A stretch of DNA of 38,977 bases from an uncultured Clostridia bacterium (GTDB lineage: Bacteria > Bacillota > Clostridia > Christensenellales > Borkfalkiaceae), in the NCBI GenBank assembly GCA_947630325.1, contig CANRHB010000015.1, positions 1 through 38,977 of the forward strand. The letters run 5' to 3'. A program made the translations under genes and the position numbers. The notes under the pieces are model-generated. The model did no database searches. It saw only the letters and a list, made by a program, of their open reading frames with translations, and was not told where the DNA came from. The stretch's first letter is position 1, and each line of letters opens with the position of its first letter. This document shows, one piece after another, positions 8,401-16,506 of this stretch.

Positions 8401-10424
8401 CCGTTGGCGGGGAGCACTTGGCCGTCTTCGGTGCGGCCGCAGTCGGGGCAACGCTTGGAGGCAGTGGAACCTGCGCGCACGCAAGTGTTTGGAATGCTCG
8501 TGCCTGCCACCATTCTGCACTGTCCTTCCTGTCTTGCGCCTTCTTCGCCGCAATTTCTCGTACACATGCGATAGTGGCTGTTACTGCCCGAGGGGGTGTA
8601 GGTGGCGCCCTCGAAGTTGTGGCCGAGTGCATCAAGGACTTTGGTCTCCTCGTGCTGGCAGATGGGGCAGACGTCCTTTTCGGAACCGTTTGTCATGCAG
8701 GTCGCGGGCGTCATGCTCTCTTCGACCAAGATGCACTCGTCCGTATCCGTCTCCTCGCAGTTCTCGCAAGTGGCGGTGTGTTGGTGTTTACCGTTCTTAT
8801 ATTCGTATTTATAGTCCTTGAATTCGTGCCCTTTGACGCCTTCCGTCACTTCAACGATCTTGTATTGGCAGGCTTTGCACGTTTTTGTGGTCGTGCCCTC
8901 CGTTGTGCAGGTCGCGGGCTGCGTCGTTTCGTCGAACTCGGTACAATCGCCTTCTTCGATCTCTTGACAGTCGTCCCGCGTGCAGATGCGGTAGTGCTTG
9001 CCGTTTTCATTGGAGTGGTACACCGCGCCCTTAAAGCTGTGTTGGAGCGCATCTTGATAGTCCTCCACCTTGGAGGCGTGGCAGTCGGGACAGGTCTTGG
9101 TGGTGTAGCCGTTGGTTTCGCAGGTGGGCTTGGTTTCTACTACTTCCGTAAAGGCGCAGTCCTTCTCTTCCCGATGCCCGCAATCGGGGTTGGTGCAGAT
9201 GTGATAGTGCTTGTCGCCCTCGCCCTGTTCCCAGGTGTCGGGATAGGAGTGCCCCGTCGCCTTTTGGGTCGCCTCGTCATAGGTGTCGAATTTGCCGAAA
9301 CAGACTTTGCAGATATAGCTCGTATAGCCGTTTTGCGTGCAGGTGGGTTTTGTTTCGAGAGGGTTCGTCATGTCGCAGTCCGTGGGCCCGAGCTTGTGCG
9401 TCTCGTCGTTGTGGCAGACGGCGGTGTGCTGATGTGTCTCTGCGTTGAATTCATACCGCCAGTCGTGGTTGAGCTTGCCGACCGTCTCTTTGTAGCTCCC
9501 TTGGCAGTATTCGCAGGTAAATGTTTTTTCGCCGTCCGCTTCGCAGGTGGGCGCCAAAGTCTCTACACCGTCGCCGAAAGTGCAAGCCGTAGCTTCAATC
9601 GTGTGCGTCTCGTCGCGCTTGCACACGGCTGTATGGGTCTTAGTCGTTTTGTCGAAAGAATACTCGTAGTCGTGGCCGAGTTTCTCCGTTTCATTGTCGC
9701 GGTAGCTGCCTTGGCAGACACCGCAGGTATAGAGCGTATATCCGTTGTTCTCGCAGGTGGGCTTAGTCTCTACGCCGTCGTCGAACGAGCAAGCCGTAGC
9801 TTCCAACGTGTGCGTGGGGTCGTTTTGGCAGACGGCGGTATGCGTATGGGTCTCTTCGTTGAAGGTGTACTTGTAGTCGTGGCCGAGCTTGCCGATCGTC
9901 TCTTCATAGCTGCCCTTGCAGACTTCGCAGGTGAATTTCCTCGTGCCGTCCGCCTCGCAGGTGGGCGCCAAGGTCTCTACGCCGCTACCGAAAGAGCAAG
10001 CAGTGGCTGCCAACGTGTGCGTTTTGTCGCGCCTGCACACTGCGGTATGCTCATGGGTCGCCGCATTGTAGGTGTATTCGTAGTCATGGCCGAGTTTCTC
10101 CGTTCTTGTGTCCGTATAGGAATAATCGCAGACGGAACAAGTGTGGGTGGTGTAGCCGTCCTCGTCGCAAGTGGGATCGGTGACGACGCTTTCCAGATGC
10201 TCTTCGCACGGCTCGGTCTCGGTGTGCGTTTTGTCGAGTTTGCACACGCGGGTGTGGTTTCCTTTTCCGTCCGAGCTCCAATCGCCCCATTCGTGCACAT
10301 GCTCCACAACCGAGGGCTGATCCGGGTCGACGGGAGCGTCGGGTTTTTGGTCGCAGGCGGCAAGGCCCAATGCGCCGCAAAGAACTGCAATCAGAACCAA
10401 ACAAACAGTCAATAATTTTTTCAT
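5412..10424 (-). CDS. Giant surface lipoprotein: Cys/His-rich repeats plus BspA-type leucine-rich repeats
   Basis: A 1670-residue secreted lipoprotein. Residues 1-24 are a lipoprotein signal (MKKLLTVCLVLIAVLCGALGLAAC), lipidation expected on Cys24. Then come about 15 complete and one partial copies of a 65-75 residue module beginning with a GH dipeptide, typified by HDYEYxFNxETHxHTAVC, then PTCExxGYTxxTC and CxxC. Each module has several Cys and His, suggesting disulfides or metal. The C-terminal third, from about residue 1170, has roughly a dozen BspA-like LRR_5 units (IGxxAFxxCxxLTxIxIP). BspA-like proteins elsewhere bind host matrix or other bacteria; the ligand here is unknown. A GGGAGA ribosome site and a TTGACC-TATAAT promoter precede it. 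It is a larger relative of the protein at 31366. Confidence 0.9.
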   Translation of the reverse strand: MKKLLTVCLVLIAVLCGALGLAACDQKPDAPVDPDQPSVVEHVHEWGDWSSDGKGNHTRVCKLDKTHTETEPCEEHLESVVTDPTCDEDGYTTHTCSVCDYSYTDTRTEKLGHDYEYTYNAATHEHTAVCRRDKTHTLAATACSFGSGVETLAPTCEADGTRKFTCEVCKGSYEETIGKLGHDYKYTFNEETHTHTAVCQNDPTHTLEATACSFDDGVETKPTCENNGYTLYTCGVCQGSYRDNETEKLGHDYEYSFDKTTKTHTAVCKRDETHTIEATACTFGDGVETLAPTCEADGEKTFTCEYCQGSYKETVGKLNHDWRYEFNAETHQHTAVCHNDETHKLGPTDCDMTNPLETKPTCTQNGYTSYICKVCFGKFDTYDEATQKATGHSYPDTWEQGEGDKHYHICTNPDCGHREEKDCAFTEVVETKPTCETNGYTTKTCPDCHASKVEDYQDALQHSFKGAVYHSNENGKHYRICTRDDCQEIEEGDCTEFDETTQPATCTTEGTTTKTCKACQYKIVEVTEGVKGHEFKDYKYEYKNGKHQHTATCENCEETDTDECILVEESMTPATCMTNGSEKDVCPICQHEETKVLDALGHNFEGATYTPSGSNSHYRMCTRNCGEEGARQEGQCRMVAGTSIPNTCVRAGSTASKRCPDCGRTEDGQVLPANGHTWKNTQNDGWTFSADGKHKRECAKCGFSEEKSCEYTERETAPQCTEDGERVKTCTLCKNVVTEVLTRLGHNIETYTFDTHTSDSGVEYHYHKGHCDRCGQDVNEACQLQQTNSTPATCTQKGTETLHCIRCGHTHEYVTEEPKGHTPSGGYKFNAEDHTHYGTCMSCGEEINPTACTPDPAKKKVQPRTCLVNGYTQQTCSECGNTWKEDELPSYGGHDWVVDKNSYQISTNKQYGQHAVKCSRCPANKFEKCTFSEETVPVTCEADGYTRQYCAQCGGEQSKTVVRTGGHVYQYKYTGDKLDHNTHRVTCENCDLDEEVDCTLKPVSTVATCTAGGDNDLYCTVCREVLTRDDTEALGHVFEYVHLYGNTHRFTCTRCRYSGTTSCTIDRKIEQGSCIQPTIQINTCRNCQNETRTSIDNPLGHQWSKWTVADNGQHVRNCENCQTQETRGGHDFSKSNFCDCGVDGLTYENAGNDLRVKRNLELSDTERIVIPAVHEGKIVVEIGNQAFRAFNMKEVVIPSTVTTIGEYAFNYCSNLTTITFGDTADGSTPKTEEAPKLTTIGAYAFQGDRELVTFALPDTLTTIGTYAFERCVKYDDFTVPESAEEIGKGAFNETKRLERAELEGDVYLGRHLIRVKESHSGAFTIKKGTLSVAEGAFENCANITTLTIYAGILRFDKDAFKGCTGLTSVTFQKANDEQTSDELLKAWFVIAFENDDASPLNYTETFNIVDLEGDVHIPDTATYIPVGTFRGDKITSIDIPNSVTHIGAAAFFGCTSLTKVEIPETVISIGAYAFYGCTALDTITFKSVKSQVQREKSYYIGENAFAGTKYYQTAENWDEHGILYIGKHLIKANSGKEAVVDTIATVPDLAQMTKIPDDVNVVQGAITLDEKTITISARAFENCDKLTQITIGAKVEFIGQQAFSGCSALTKATINGTVNFLAWSFRPGTTERYIGRSVNPNPNGGEKSQSDMAHWLTAGYPGEWARLVTA

Positions 10425-10471
10425 ACGGTTTCTCCCGAAATAAATTGCGAAAAATGTAATTTCGCGTTTGA

Positions 10472-10500
10472 ATTATATCATACGTTTGAAAAATGGTCAA
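10472..10500 (-). promoter_or_regulatory. Promoter of the giant lipoprotein gene
   Basis: On the minus strand TTGACC (10500-10495), 17 nt and TATAAT (10477-10472), giving a leader of about 40 nt before the ATG at 10424. Confidence 0.75.
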
Positions 10501-10579
10501 GGGAAGAGGAAGAAGTTTTTCTCGGAATATAGTGAAAATAGGTCGCGCGAACATTATATATCAACAATATTTGAAAAAC

Positions 10580-10614
10580 GTAAAATAAAACCTCTCCGCA
10601 GCCGTACGGAGAGG
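10580..10614 (-). terminator. Terminator of the SRP RNA gene
   Basis: On the minus strand the arms CCTCTCCG and CGGAGAGG flank an 8-nt loop and are followed by TTTTATTTTACG. It lies directly downstream of the SRP RNA. Confidence 0.75.
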
Positions 10615-10624
10615 GGAAACCCAA

Positions 10625-10895
10625 AAAAACTGTGAGGGCTTTTTTTGTTACAATTTACCGAAGCGGGAGCGCGACAGGTGACTCCGACAAAGCTACCTCA
10701 TGGCACACGCGCGGCTCCGTTTAGCGCTGCTGTATCCCTACCCTGACACGGTTCGCGGACGCACGTTGCATAAGACCTTGTTATCAACATTCCTTATCGC
10801 GCGCAGCCTTCCATAAACTGCACCGAGAAAAGCGTTCGGCTCTGCTATAGCGGATTGCAGATACAGGGCACCGCTAACTCCCCGCCTATCACAGC
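10625..10895 (-). ncRNA. ffs: Signal recognition particle RNA, large Firmicutes type
   Basis: Read on the minus strand, the 5' Alu-like domain shows GATAGGCGGGGAG, TAGCGGTGCCCTGTA and GCAATCCGCTATAGC, closely matching the B. subtilis scRNA pattern. The apical domain IV loop shows GTGTCAGG and CAGCAGC (10721-10750), the Ffh-binding site, followed by GCGTGTGCCATGAGGTAGC as in known SRP RNAs. The 5' GCTGTGA pairs with the 3' TCACAG, closing the molecule at about 271 nt, the expected size of the long form. A promoter and a terminator frame it. The RNA assembles with Ffh to target nascent secretory proteins to the membrane. Ends are estimated to within a few bases. Confidence 0.93.
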
Positions 10896-10901
10896 AAAAA
10901 C

Positions 10902-10930
10902 AGTATAGCTCAAAACGGGGAATTTTGCAA
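10902..10930 (-). promoter_or_regulatory. Promoter of the SRP RNA
   Basis: Minus strand TTGCAA (10930-10925), 17 nt and TATACT (10907-10902). The predicted start falls at 10895, exactly the deduced 5' end of the RNA. Confidence 0.78.
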
Positions 10931-11075
10931 GCGATTTTTGCGGAGCATTCAAAAACTCGCGGCAAGTTTCGTCGTTTGGGGCATGACGTGCTCTCGTTTT
11001 ATGCCACGCGTGCCATTTTCTCCGTCTTACGGGAGATAGCTTTTTCGCCCTTTGATCAATTTGCATTTCATTTGC

Positions 11076-11104
11076 TTGTCATTCTCTTTCAAACATGATA
11101 AAAT
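11076..11104 (+). promoter_or_regulatory. Promoter of the ABC exporter-mrp operon
   Basis: TTGTCA (11076-11081), 17 nt and TAAAAT (11099-11104), about 20 nt before the first start codon. The 145 bp between the SRP RNA promoter and this site hold no gene that I can see. Confidence 0.65.
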
Positions 11105-11124
11105 ACACATGCAAGGAGGTCAAT

Positions 11125-12948
11125 ATGGGCGTAATCAAATTCGGCTTTCAATATTGGAAAAAATATTTGCCGCTCTCTCTCCTTGCCAAAGTTTTTTCCT
11201 TTATCGCCATCGTGTGCGACATTCTCATTCCCCTTCTTTCGGCGGGGATCATCGACTATATCATCGGATTCGACGAGGGGACCGTCGTCGAAGAGGGCGA
11301 TTGGTTTGCCTTTCTCTTCCGAGGCAGCTACGGAGAGATGGGCAGCTGGAAACTCTTCGGCGTCGTTGCGGGCGTGTTCGCGGGGCTCGTGCTCGTACGC
11401 ATTCTCTTCCTCTATCTCAAAAACGTCACCTTCCAGTGGTGCGGTCTCCGCATGGAGTGCGATCTCCGCGCCGCCACCTACGAAAAACTGCTCTCCCTCG
11501 ACGAGGAGACCGTTTCAAGCTACAACATCGGCGAACTTCTCACCACCATGAACCGCGATACCATCATCCTCAAAGAGATGTATTCGCGCATTTCCATGAA
11601 CATCTTCGATTCGGTGTGCGTGCTCGTCTTTTCGGTGGTGATGCTGACGAGTTTCAGTCCCTATTTTCTCATTCTTCCCGTCTGTCTCGCGCCCTTCTAC
11701 GCCGTCGCGCTCGTCCGCTATCTCAAACTTTCGCGGCAGCACTTCCGTGCGATCCGCGAGGGGTATTCGGAGATCAATCTCACCGTGCAGGAGAATATCG
11801 ACGCCGTGCGCATCGTCCGCTCCTTCGCGGGCGAGGAGACGGAACTCAAAAAGTTCGACCGCGACAATCAAAAAGTCTTTCATCTCCAAACGGAAGAGGT
11901 CAAACTCTCGGCAAAGTACGAGAGCATATTCACCGCCTTTCAGCAGGCCGCCTATGTGGGGACGGTCATCATCACCGTGTTTTTGGTGCTCAACGGCAGT
12001 ATCCACATCGGCGCTCTCACCGCCGCAACGACCTACGTCACCAAGATCGTCTCCCACATCACCCAACTTTCCCGCTCTTTCTTCCGCATGCAGAACCAGC
12101 TCGTCTCGGGCGGGCGGCTCAAACGCTTTCTCACCGAGGAGGGGAAAGTGCCCGACTGCGCCTCCTCCCTCTTGCCCTCCAAAGAGCCCCATTTGCGCAT
12201 GGAGAACGTCTCGCTCACCCTCGGGGATAAGAGTGTTCTGAAAAATATCGATCTTGACATTCCCTACGGCAAGCGCATCGGCGTGATGGGGGGAACGGGC
12301 AGCGGTAAATCCGCGCTTTTGAAAACGCTCTGCCGCACGTTCGACGTCACTTCGGGAAGGATCACGCTCGACGGAGCGGACATCCGCGACTATACCCTCG
12401 AAACGCTGCGTTCCGAATTTTCCTATGTCTTTCAGGACGTCTTTCTCTTTTCCAATACGGTGGACGCAAACATCGCCTTTGCCCGTCCCGACTGCGAAGA
12501 GGAACTCGTTCTCGGCGCCGCAGAGACGGCGCAGGCCGCCCGCTTTATCGAAAAACTGTCCGAAGGGTATGAGACGATCGTCGGCGAACGGGGGATCGGA
12601 CTCTCGGGCGGACAAAAACAGCGCGTCTCCATTGCCCGCGCGCTCGTAAAAGGCGCGCCAGTGCTCGTTTTGGACGACGCCTCTTCCGCCCTCGATATGG
12701 CGACCGAGCGGCGGGTGCTCTCCGCGCTCAAAGAGACTTGCCCCGGACATACTCTCCTCATCTCCGCACACCGCGTCTCTTCCGTGATGGACTGCGACGA
12801 GGTGATCTATCTCCGCGACGGCGAGATCGTCGAGCGGGGGACCCCGCAGGAGCTCGTCGCTTTGGGCGGCGCCTTTGCGGCGGTTTGGAGATTGCAGACG
12901 AGCGACGGACAGCTCGACGATTCCTCTTACGGAAAGGGGGAACTGTGA
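11125..12948 (+). CDS. ABC exporter, subunit with degenerate ATP site
   Basis: A 607-residue half-transporter: six hydrophobic segments (type IV exporter fold, about residues 1-330) followed by a nucleotide-binding domain. Walker A is GGTGSGKSA (Lys395), the Q-loop region FQDVFLF, the signature LSGGQKQR and the switch His is in SAHRVSS. Walker B reads VLVLDDASSALD: Asp518 stands where the catalytic Glu normally is, the hallmark of the degenerate subunit of heterodimeric exporters such as BmrCD or TM287/288. The start ATG at 11125 was chosen because AAGGAGGTCAAT directly precedes it; an earlier in-frame ATG at 11095 overlaps the promoter. It overlaps the next subunit gene by one base (TGATG). 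Substrate unknown. Confidence 0.92.
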   Translation: MGVIKFGFQYWKKYLPLSLLAKVFSFIAIVCDILIPLLSAGIIDYIIGFDEGTVVEEGDWFAFLFRGSYGEMGSWKLFGVVAGVFAGLVLVRILFLYLKNVTFQWCGLRMECDLRAATYEKLLSLDEETVSSYNIGELLTTMNRDTIILKEMYSRISMNIFDSVCVLVFSVVMLTSFSPYFLILPVCLAPFYAVALVRYLKLSRQHFRAIREGYSEINLTVQENIDAVRIVRSFAGEETELKKFDRDNQKVFHLQTEEVKLSAKYESIFTAFQQAAYVGTVIITVFLVLNGSIHIGALTAATTYVTKIVSHITQLSRSFFRMQNQLVSGGRLKRFLTEEGKVPDCASSLLPSKEPHLRMENVSLTLGDKSVLKNIDLDIPYGKRIGVMGGTGSGKSALLKTLCRTFDVTSGRITLDGADIRDYTLETLRSEFSYVFQDVFLFSNTVDANIAFARPDCEEELVLGAAETAQAARFIEKLSEGYETIVGERGIGLSGGQKQRVSIARALVKGAPVLVLDDASSALDMATERRVLSALKETCPGHTLLISAHRVSSVMDCDEVIYLRDGEIVERGTPQELVALGGAFAAVWRLQTSDGQLDDSSYGKGEL

Positions 12949-14723
12949 TGAAACGGAATACCTATTATCTCGACGAAGAGCTCAATACCGATAAGGTGGA
13001 TATCAAATATCTCCGCCGTCTGCTCTCCTACATCAAGCCCAAACGAAATCTCTTTTTGCTGGCGCTCTTTCTGCTCATTCTGTCTTCCGTTGCGGGGCTT
13101 GTCCCGCCCGCCATCATCCGCTACCTCGTCAACGACGTCCTCCTGCGCGAGGAGACGGCCTACCGCTCCCTCGTCCTCTGCATGGTGGGGCTCGGCGTGC
13201 TCGGCGTGATCACTTCCCTTCTTCCCTACTTCCACAAACTCATCATGGGGACGATCGGGCACGGCGTCATCGCCGATATCCGCAGAGAGATCTTTGTCCA
13301 CTTGCAGGCGCTGCCCTTTGAATATTACGACTCCCGTCCCGCAGGCAAGATCTCCATACGGGTCACCGAGTACATCAACGAGCTCGCGGACTTCCTCACC
13401 GAGCATCTGCTCAACTTTATCGTAGACATTCTCAAAATTTTCACCGCGACCGTGTTCATGCTCTGCATGAGCCCTCTCCTCACAGCGGTGGTGTATGCGG
13501 CGATCATTCCGCTCGTCATCTGTATCTTCCTCGTGAAAAAGCAGGTGCGGCGGCTCTTCCGCAAACACCGCGCAAAGAATTCCAACCGCAACGCCTTCAT
13601 CGTCGAGTCGATCATGGGTGAAAAGGTCATCAAAAACAGCAACCGCAGTCAGTTTAACCGCACGGTGTATCACGAATTACAGGAGGACAGCGCCCGCTGT
13701 TGGATGCAGATCGTGCGCCGCAACGAGCTGAATACCCCCATCTCGGAGTTCTTCTGGAATGCGGGCACTTTGGGGCTGTATGCCGTGGCGCTTGCGCTCA
13801 CCTTTGCGGGCGATATGACGATGGCGGGCACCGTCATTGCCTTTCTGCTCTATGTCAACGTCTGCGCGGAGCCGCTTTTGCAACTCGGCGCGGTGATGCA
13901 GCAGTTTTCGCAGGTCTCCGCCAATCTCGAACGCGTCTATGAGACGATCGACGCCCCCGTTGCCATCTACGATAGGGCGGGAGCCGTCTCTCTTGAAAAT
14001 GTTGCGGGGCGGGTGGACTACGACGATGTCTCCTTCTGCTATGAGGAGGGCGTGAATGTGCTCGAACATTTCGACCTGCATGTGAAAGAGGGGGAAAAGA
14101 TCGCCTTGGTCGGACCCACGGGGGCGGGCAAGACGACCGTCATCAACCTTTTGACCCGCTTTTACGACGTGAAGGAGGGGAGCGTGAAAGTGGACGGGAT
14201 CGACGTGCGCGACGTGACGCTGCATTCTCTGCGCAAGGAGATCGGCGTGCTCATGCAGGAGCCCTTCCTGTTCAAGGGGACGATCCTCGACAATATCCGC
14301 TACGGCACCCCCGAGGCAACGGACGAGGAGTGTATCGCCGCCGCGAAAAAGATCTATGCCGACCGCGTGGCGGCGCGTTTCCCCGAGGGCTTTTCGGGAC
14401 AGATCGAGGCGCGCGGCGAGGGGCTGTCCGCAGGGGAAAAGCAGCTCATCTCCTTTGCGCGCATCGTGCTGAAAAACCCCAAGATCGTCATTCTGGACGA
14501 GGCGACGAGCGCCATCGACTCGGAGACCGAGTTGCTCATCCAGGGCGCTCTCGACAGCATTTTGGCGGGAAAAACGGCGTTTATCGTGGCGCACCGTCTC
14601 TCCACCATCCGCAAAGCCGACCGCATTCTGTACATCGCGGACAAGGGGATCGCGGAAGAGGGCTCGCATGACGAGCTCATGGCGCGCAAGGGTATGTATT
14701 ATCGTCTCAATATGAGGAAATAA
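12948..14723 (+). CDS. ABC exporter, subunit with catalytic Walker B
   Basis: The 591-residue partner of the preceding subunit. It has an N-terminal six-helix membrane domain and a nucleotide-binding domain with Walker A GPTGAGKTT, a Q-loop (MQEPFLF), an intact Walker B VILDEATSAID (catalytic Glu518) and switch His in VAHRLST. Its signature is LSAGEKQ instead of LSGGQ. In a head-to-tail dimer this altered signature faces the Asp-type Walker B of the first subunit, so both defects fall in one non-hydrolysing site while the other site is complete. It starts in the overlapping TGATG after a GGGGG-rich ribosome site. Exporters of this kind move lipids, peptides or drugs; nothing here identifies the cargo. 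Confidence 0.92.
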   Translation: MKRNTYYLDEELNTDKVDIKYLRRLLSYIKPKRNLFLLALFLLILSSVAGLVPPAIIRYLVNDVLLREETAYRSLVLCMVGLGVLGVITSLLPYFHKLIMGTIGHGVIADIRREIFVHLQALPFEYYDSRPAGKISIRVTEYINELADFLTEHLLNFIVDILKIFTATVFMLCMSPLLTAVVYAAIIPLVICIFLVKKQVRRLFRKHRAKNSNRNAFIVESIMGEKVIKNSNRSQFNRTVYHELQEDSARCWMQIVRRNELNTPISEFFWNAGTLGLYAVALALTFAGDMTMAGTVIAFLLYVNVCAEPLLQLGAVMQQFSQVSANLERVYETIDAPVAIYDRAGAVSLENVAGRVDYDDVSFCYEEGVNVLEHFDLHVKEGEKIALVGPTGAGKTTVINLLTRFYDVKEGSVKVDGIDVRDVTLHSLRKEIGVLMQEPFLFKGTILDNIRYGTPEATDEECIAAAKKIYADRVAARFPEGFSGQIEARGEGLSAGEKQLISFARIVLKNPKIVILDEATSAIDSETELLIQGALDSILAGKTAFIVAHRLSTIRKADRILYIADKGIAEEGSHDELMARKGMYYRLNMRK

Positions 14724-14743
14724 TCCCAAAAAAGGAGATACAT

Positions 14744-15589
14744 ATGGCAAACTGTACGCATGATTGTTCCACTTGCAGCTCGAACTGCGGCACGCGGAGC
14801 AAGCAGTCGTTTATCAAGCCGCTCGGCAAGGGCTCCAAAGTAAAGCGGGTCGTTGCCGTCGCAAGCGGGAAAGGGGGCGTGGGGAAGTCGCTCACGGCGG
14901 CTCTTCTCGCCGTCCGCGCCAATGCGAGAGGGTATAAAACCGCCCTTCTCGACGCGGACGTCACGGGGCCTTCCATTCCCAAAATGTTCGGCGTGCACGA
15001 ACTCGCAACAGGGGAGGACGGCAGGATCGAGCCAGTGCGCATCGGAAATGGTGTCAAGCTCATGTCCATGAACTGCCTCTTGGAGCACGAGGACGACCCC
15101 GTCGTGTGGCGGGGCTCCCTCATCGCGGGGGCGTGTATCCAATTCTGGACGGACGTCGTCTGGGGGGACGTTGACATCATGTTTATCGATATGCCGCCCG
15201 GAACGGGGGACGTGCCGCTCTCCGTCTTCCAAAGCATTCCTTTGAGCGGGATCGTCGTCGTGACCACCCCGCAGGACCTTGTGGAGACGATCGTCGGCAA
15301 AGCCGTCAACATGGCAAAACTCATGAACGTGCCCATTTTGGGGCTCGTGGAGAACATGAGTTATTTGAAGTGCCCCGATTGCGGGAAAGAGATCGAACTG
15401 TTCGGCCCGAGCAAGGCGGAGGAATTGAAGAAAAAATTCGGCGTGCCCGCCTGCGCGAGAATGCCGCTCGACCCTGCGATCGCAAAGCTCGCCGACGAAG
15501 GAAGAATGGCGGAGGCGGACACCGATCCGCTCGCGGAGATCTTTTTCGAGATCGAACGCTCCCGCGAGATCAAGGACTATTTGAAATAA
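14744..15589 (+). CDS. Mrp/NBP35-type P-loop ATPase, iron-sulfur carrier
   Basis: A 281-residue soluble protein. The N-terminus has a Cys cluster, CTHDCSTCSSNC, the kind that holds an Fe-S cluster in Nbp35-like members. The deviant Walker A is SGKGGVGKS, followed by LLDADVTGPSIPKMFG and the Walker B-like FIDMPPGTGD. A C-terminal CPDC pair (after ENMSYLK) supplies the bridging cluster ligands at the dimer interface. These ATPases carry Fe-S clusters to target proteins. It lies 20 nt after the ABC exporter with its own AAAGGAG site and no terminator between, so it is probably co-transcribed, though a functional link is not obvious. A terminator follows at once. Confidence 0.93.
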   Translation: MANCTHDCSTCSSNCGTRSKQSFIKPLGKGSKVKRVVAVASGKGGVGKSLTAALLAVRANARGYKTALLDADVTGPSIPKMFGVHELATGEDGRIEPVRIGNGVKLMSMNCLLEHEDDPVVWRGSLIAGACIQFWTDVVWGDVDIMFIDMPPGTGDVPLSVFQSIPLSGIVVVTTPQDLVETIVGKAVNMAKLMNVPILGLVENMSYLKCPDCGKEIELFGPSKAEELKKKFGVPACARMPLDPAIAKLADEGRMAEADTDPLAEIFFEIERSREIKDYLK

Positions 15590-15590
15590 C

Positions 15591-15620
15591 AAAAAAACGG
15601 AGCGGGCGCTCCGTTTTTTT
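15591..15620. terminator. Bidirectional terminator after mrp
   Basis: A 13-bp stem AAAAAAACGGAGC/GCTCCGTTTTTTT with loop GGGC. Symmetric A and T runs let it end both the plus-strand operon and the convergent minus-strand gene. Confidence 0.88.
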
Positions 15621-15639
15621 CAACCGTATGCAGTTTTGA

Positions 15640-16446
15640 TTATTTCTTGTCCTCTTCTTCGGGATTTTCCACCACGACGATCGTCGTTGCCGCCCAGCGC
15701 TTGATGGACTCCATCGCGCTTTCACAGGAGGGGCGGGTCTTATAGTCGGCGCTCGTCGCAAGCAGACGTTTACTTGCATTGTTTATCTGCACGAAGAAAT
15801 TTCCCTTCTTTGTCTCCACGATTTCGAGCCGACCCGCCGCAATGTTGTCCTGGTAGGTCTTGACCCCCGACTTCGCGCTGGAAAGGCTCGCGTAGGGAGA
15901 ACTGCTTTTGAGCATGACCTCGCCGTTGGAGGCAACGAGCTTGAACCCGTATCCGCCCCGTTCCTCTTCGTATAAGATCCATTTGCCCACGCTCTCCTTT
16001 TTTGCGGGTTTCTTCTTTACGGGAGCGGGCGGAACGGCCGTTTTTGCCGTTTCCTGTTTTGCGGGGGCTGCGGCAGTCTCTTTCTCCGCTGCGTCGGACG
16101 CCGAGCGGTCCTTTTTGACGGGGACGAAAACAAATTGCTGCGGTTGCGCTTTTTCGGCGGGCGTTTCTTCGGGCTGAGGTTCTGCGGTCTCCTCTTCGGG
16201 TTGAGGTTTGGCAACCTCCTCTTCGGGTTGGGGATTTGCGGTCTCCTCTACGGGCGGAAGGGCGTCTGCGCTCTCCTCGGCAGGAGCGGCTGCCGCTTGG
16301 GTTGTCTCCTCGGACTTCGCTTTACGCTTGGAACGGGCGACCTGCACCGCAAGCAGAACGGCGAGAACGACGATCAGCACTAAGATCACCGCAAGCACTA
16401 CGGTCAAAGCGATATGATCCTTGATGTATGCGAAAAAGGTATCCAT
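15640..16446 (-). CDS. Membrane-anchored protein with two DUF1508 repeats
   Basis: The 268-residue product has an N-terminal membrane segment (IALTVVLAVILVLIVVLAVLLA, residues about 10-32), a basic KRK stop-transfer, and a long acidic and proline-rich linker with repeated PQPEEE units (about residues 50-115). The C-terminus has two DUF1508 (YegP-like) units: KWILYEEERGGYGFKLVASNG and GNFFVQINNASKRLLATSADY. DUF1508 proteins are small and of unknown function, so this is an anchored, linker-extended version. Topology is uncertain: the short N-terminus would leave the linker inside or outside depending on orientation. The start ATG at 16446 follows AAGGAGATGAAA; an upstream in-frame ATG at 16485 overlaps the promoter. 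Confidence 0.82.
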   Translation of the reverse strand: MDTFFAYIKDHIALTVVLAVILVLIVVLAVLLAVQVARSKRKAKSEETTQAAAAPAEESADALPPVEETANPQPEEEVAKPQPEEETAEPQPEETPAEKAQPQQFVFVPVKKDRSASDAAEKETAAAPAKQETAKTAVPPAPVKKKPAKKESVGKWILYEEERGGYGFKLVASNGEVMLKSSSPYASLSSAKSGVKTYQDNIAAGRLEIVETKKGNFFVQINNASKRLLATSADYKTRPSCESAMESIKRWAATTIVVVENPEEEDKK

Positions 16447-16467
16447 ATTTTCATCTCCTTGTTTATT

Positions 16468-16502
16468 ATGTGCATTATAGCACATGAATTGTTTTCTGTC
16501 AA
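16468..16502 (-). promoter_or_regulatory. Promoter and operator-like palindrome of the DUF1508 gene
   Basis: Minus strand TTGACA (16502-16497), 17 nt and TATAAT (16479-16474). The -10 box is framed exactly by a perfect inverted repeat, ATGTGC (16468-16473) and GCACAT (16480-16485), suggesting a repressor site. Confidence 0.75.
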
Positions 16503-16506
16503 TTCA

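Noticed and set aside
6291-10415. A 1374-codon open frame on the plus strand opposite the giant lipoprotein gene
   Set aside because: It mirrors the repeated Cys/His modules in antisense, has no ribosome site or recognisable domain, and is explained by GC-rich codon bias.
10930-11075. tRNA or second small RNA between the SRP RNA and the ABC operon
   Set aside because: No cloverleaf or convincing hairpin-terminator pair could be found there.
11515-12771. A 418-codon minus-strand frame opposite the first ABC subunit
   Set aside because: It is antisense to a gene with complete ABC motifs and has no ribosome site.
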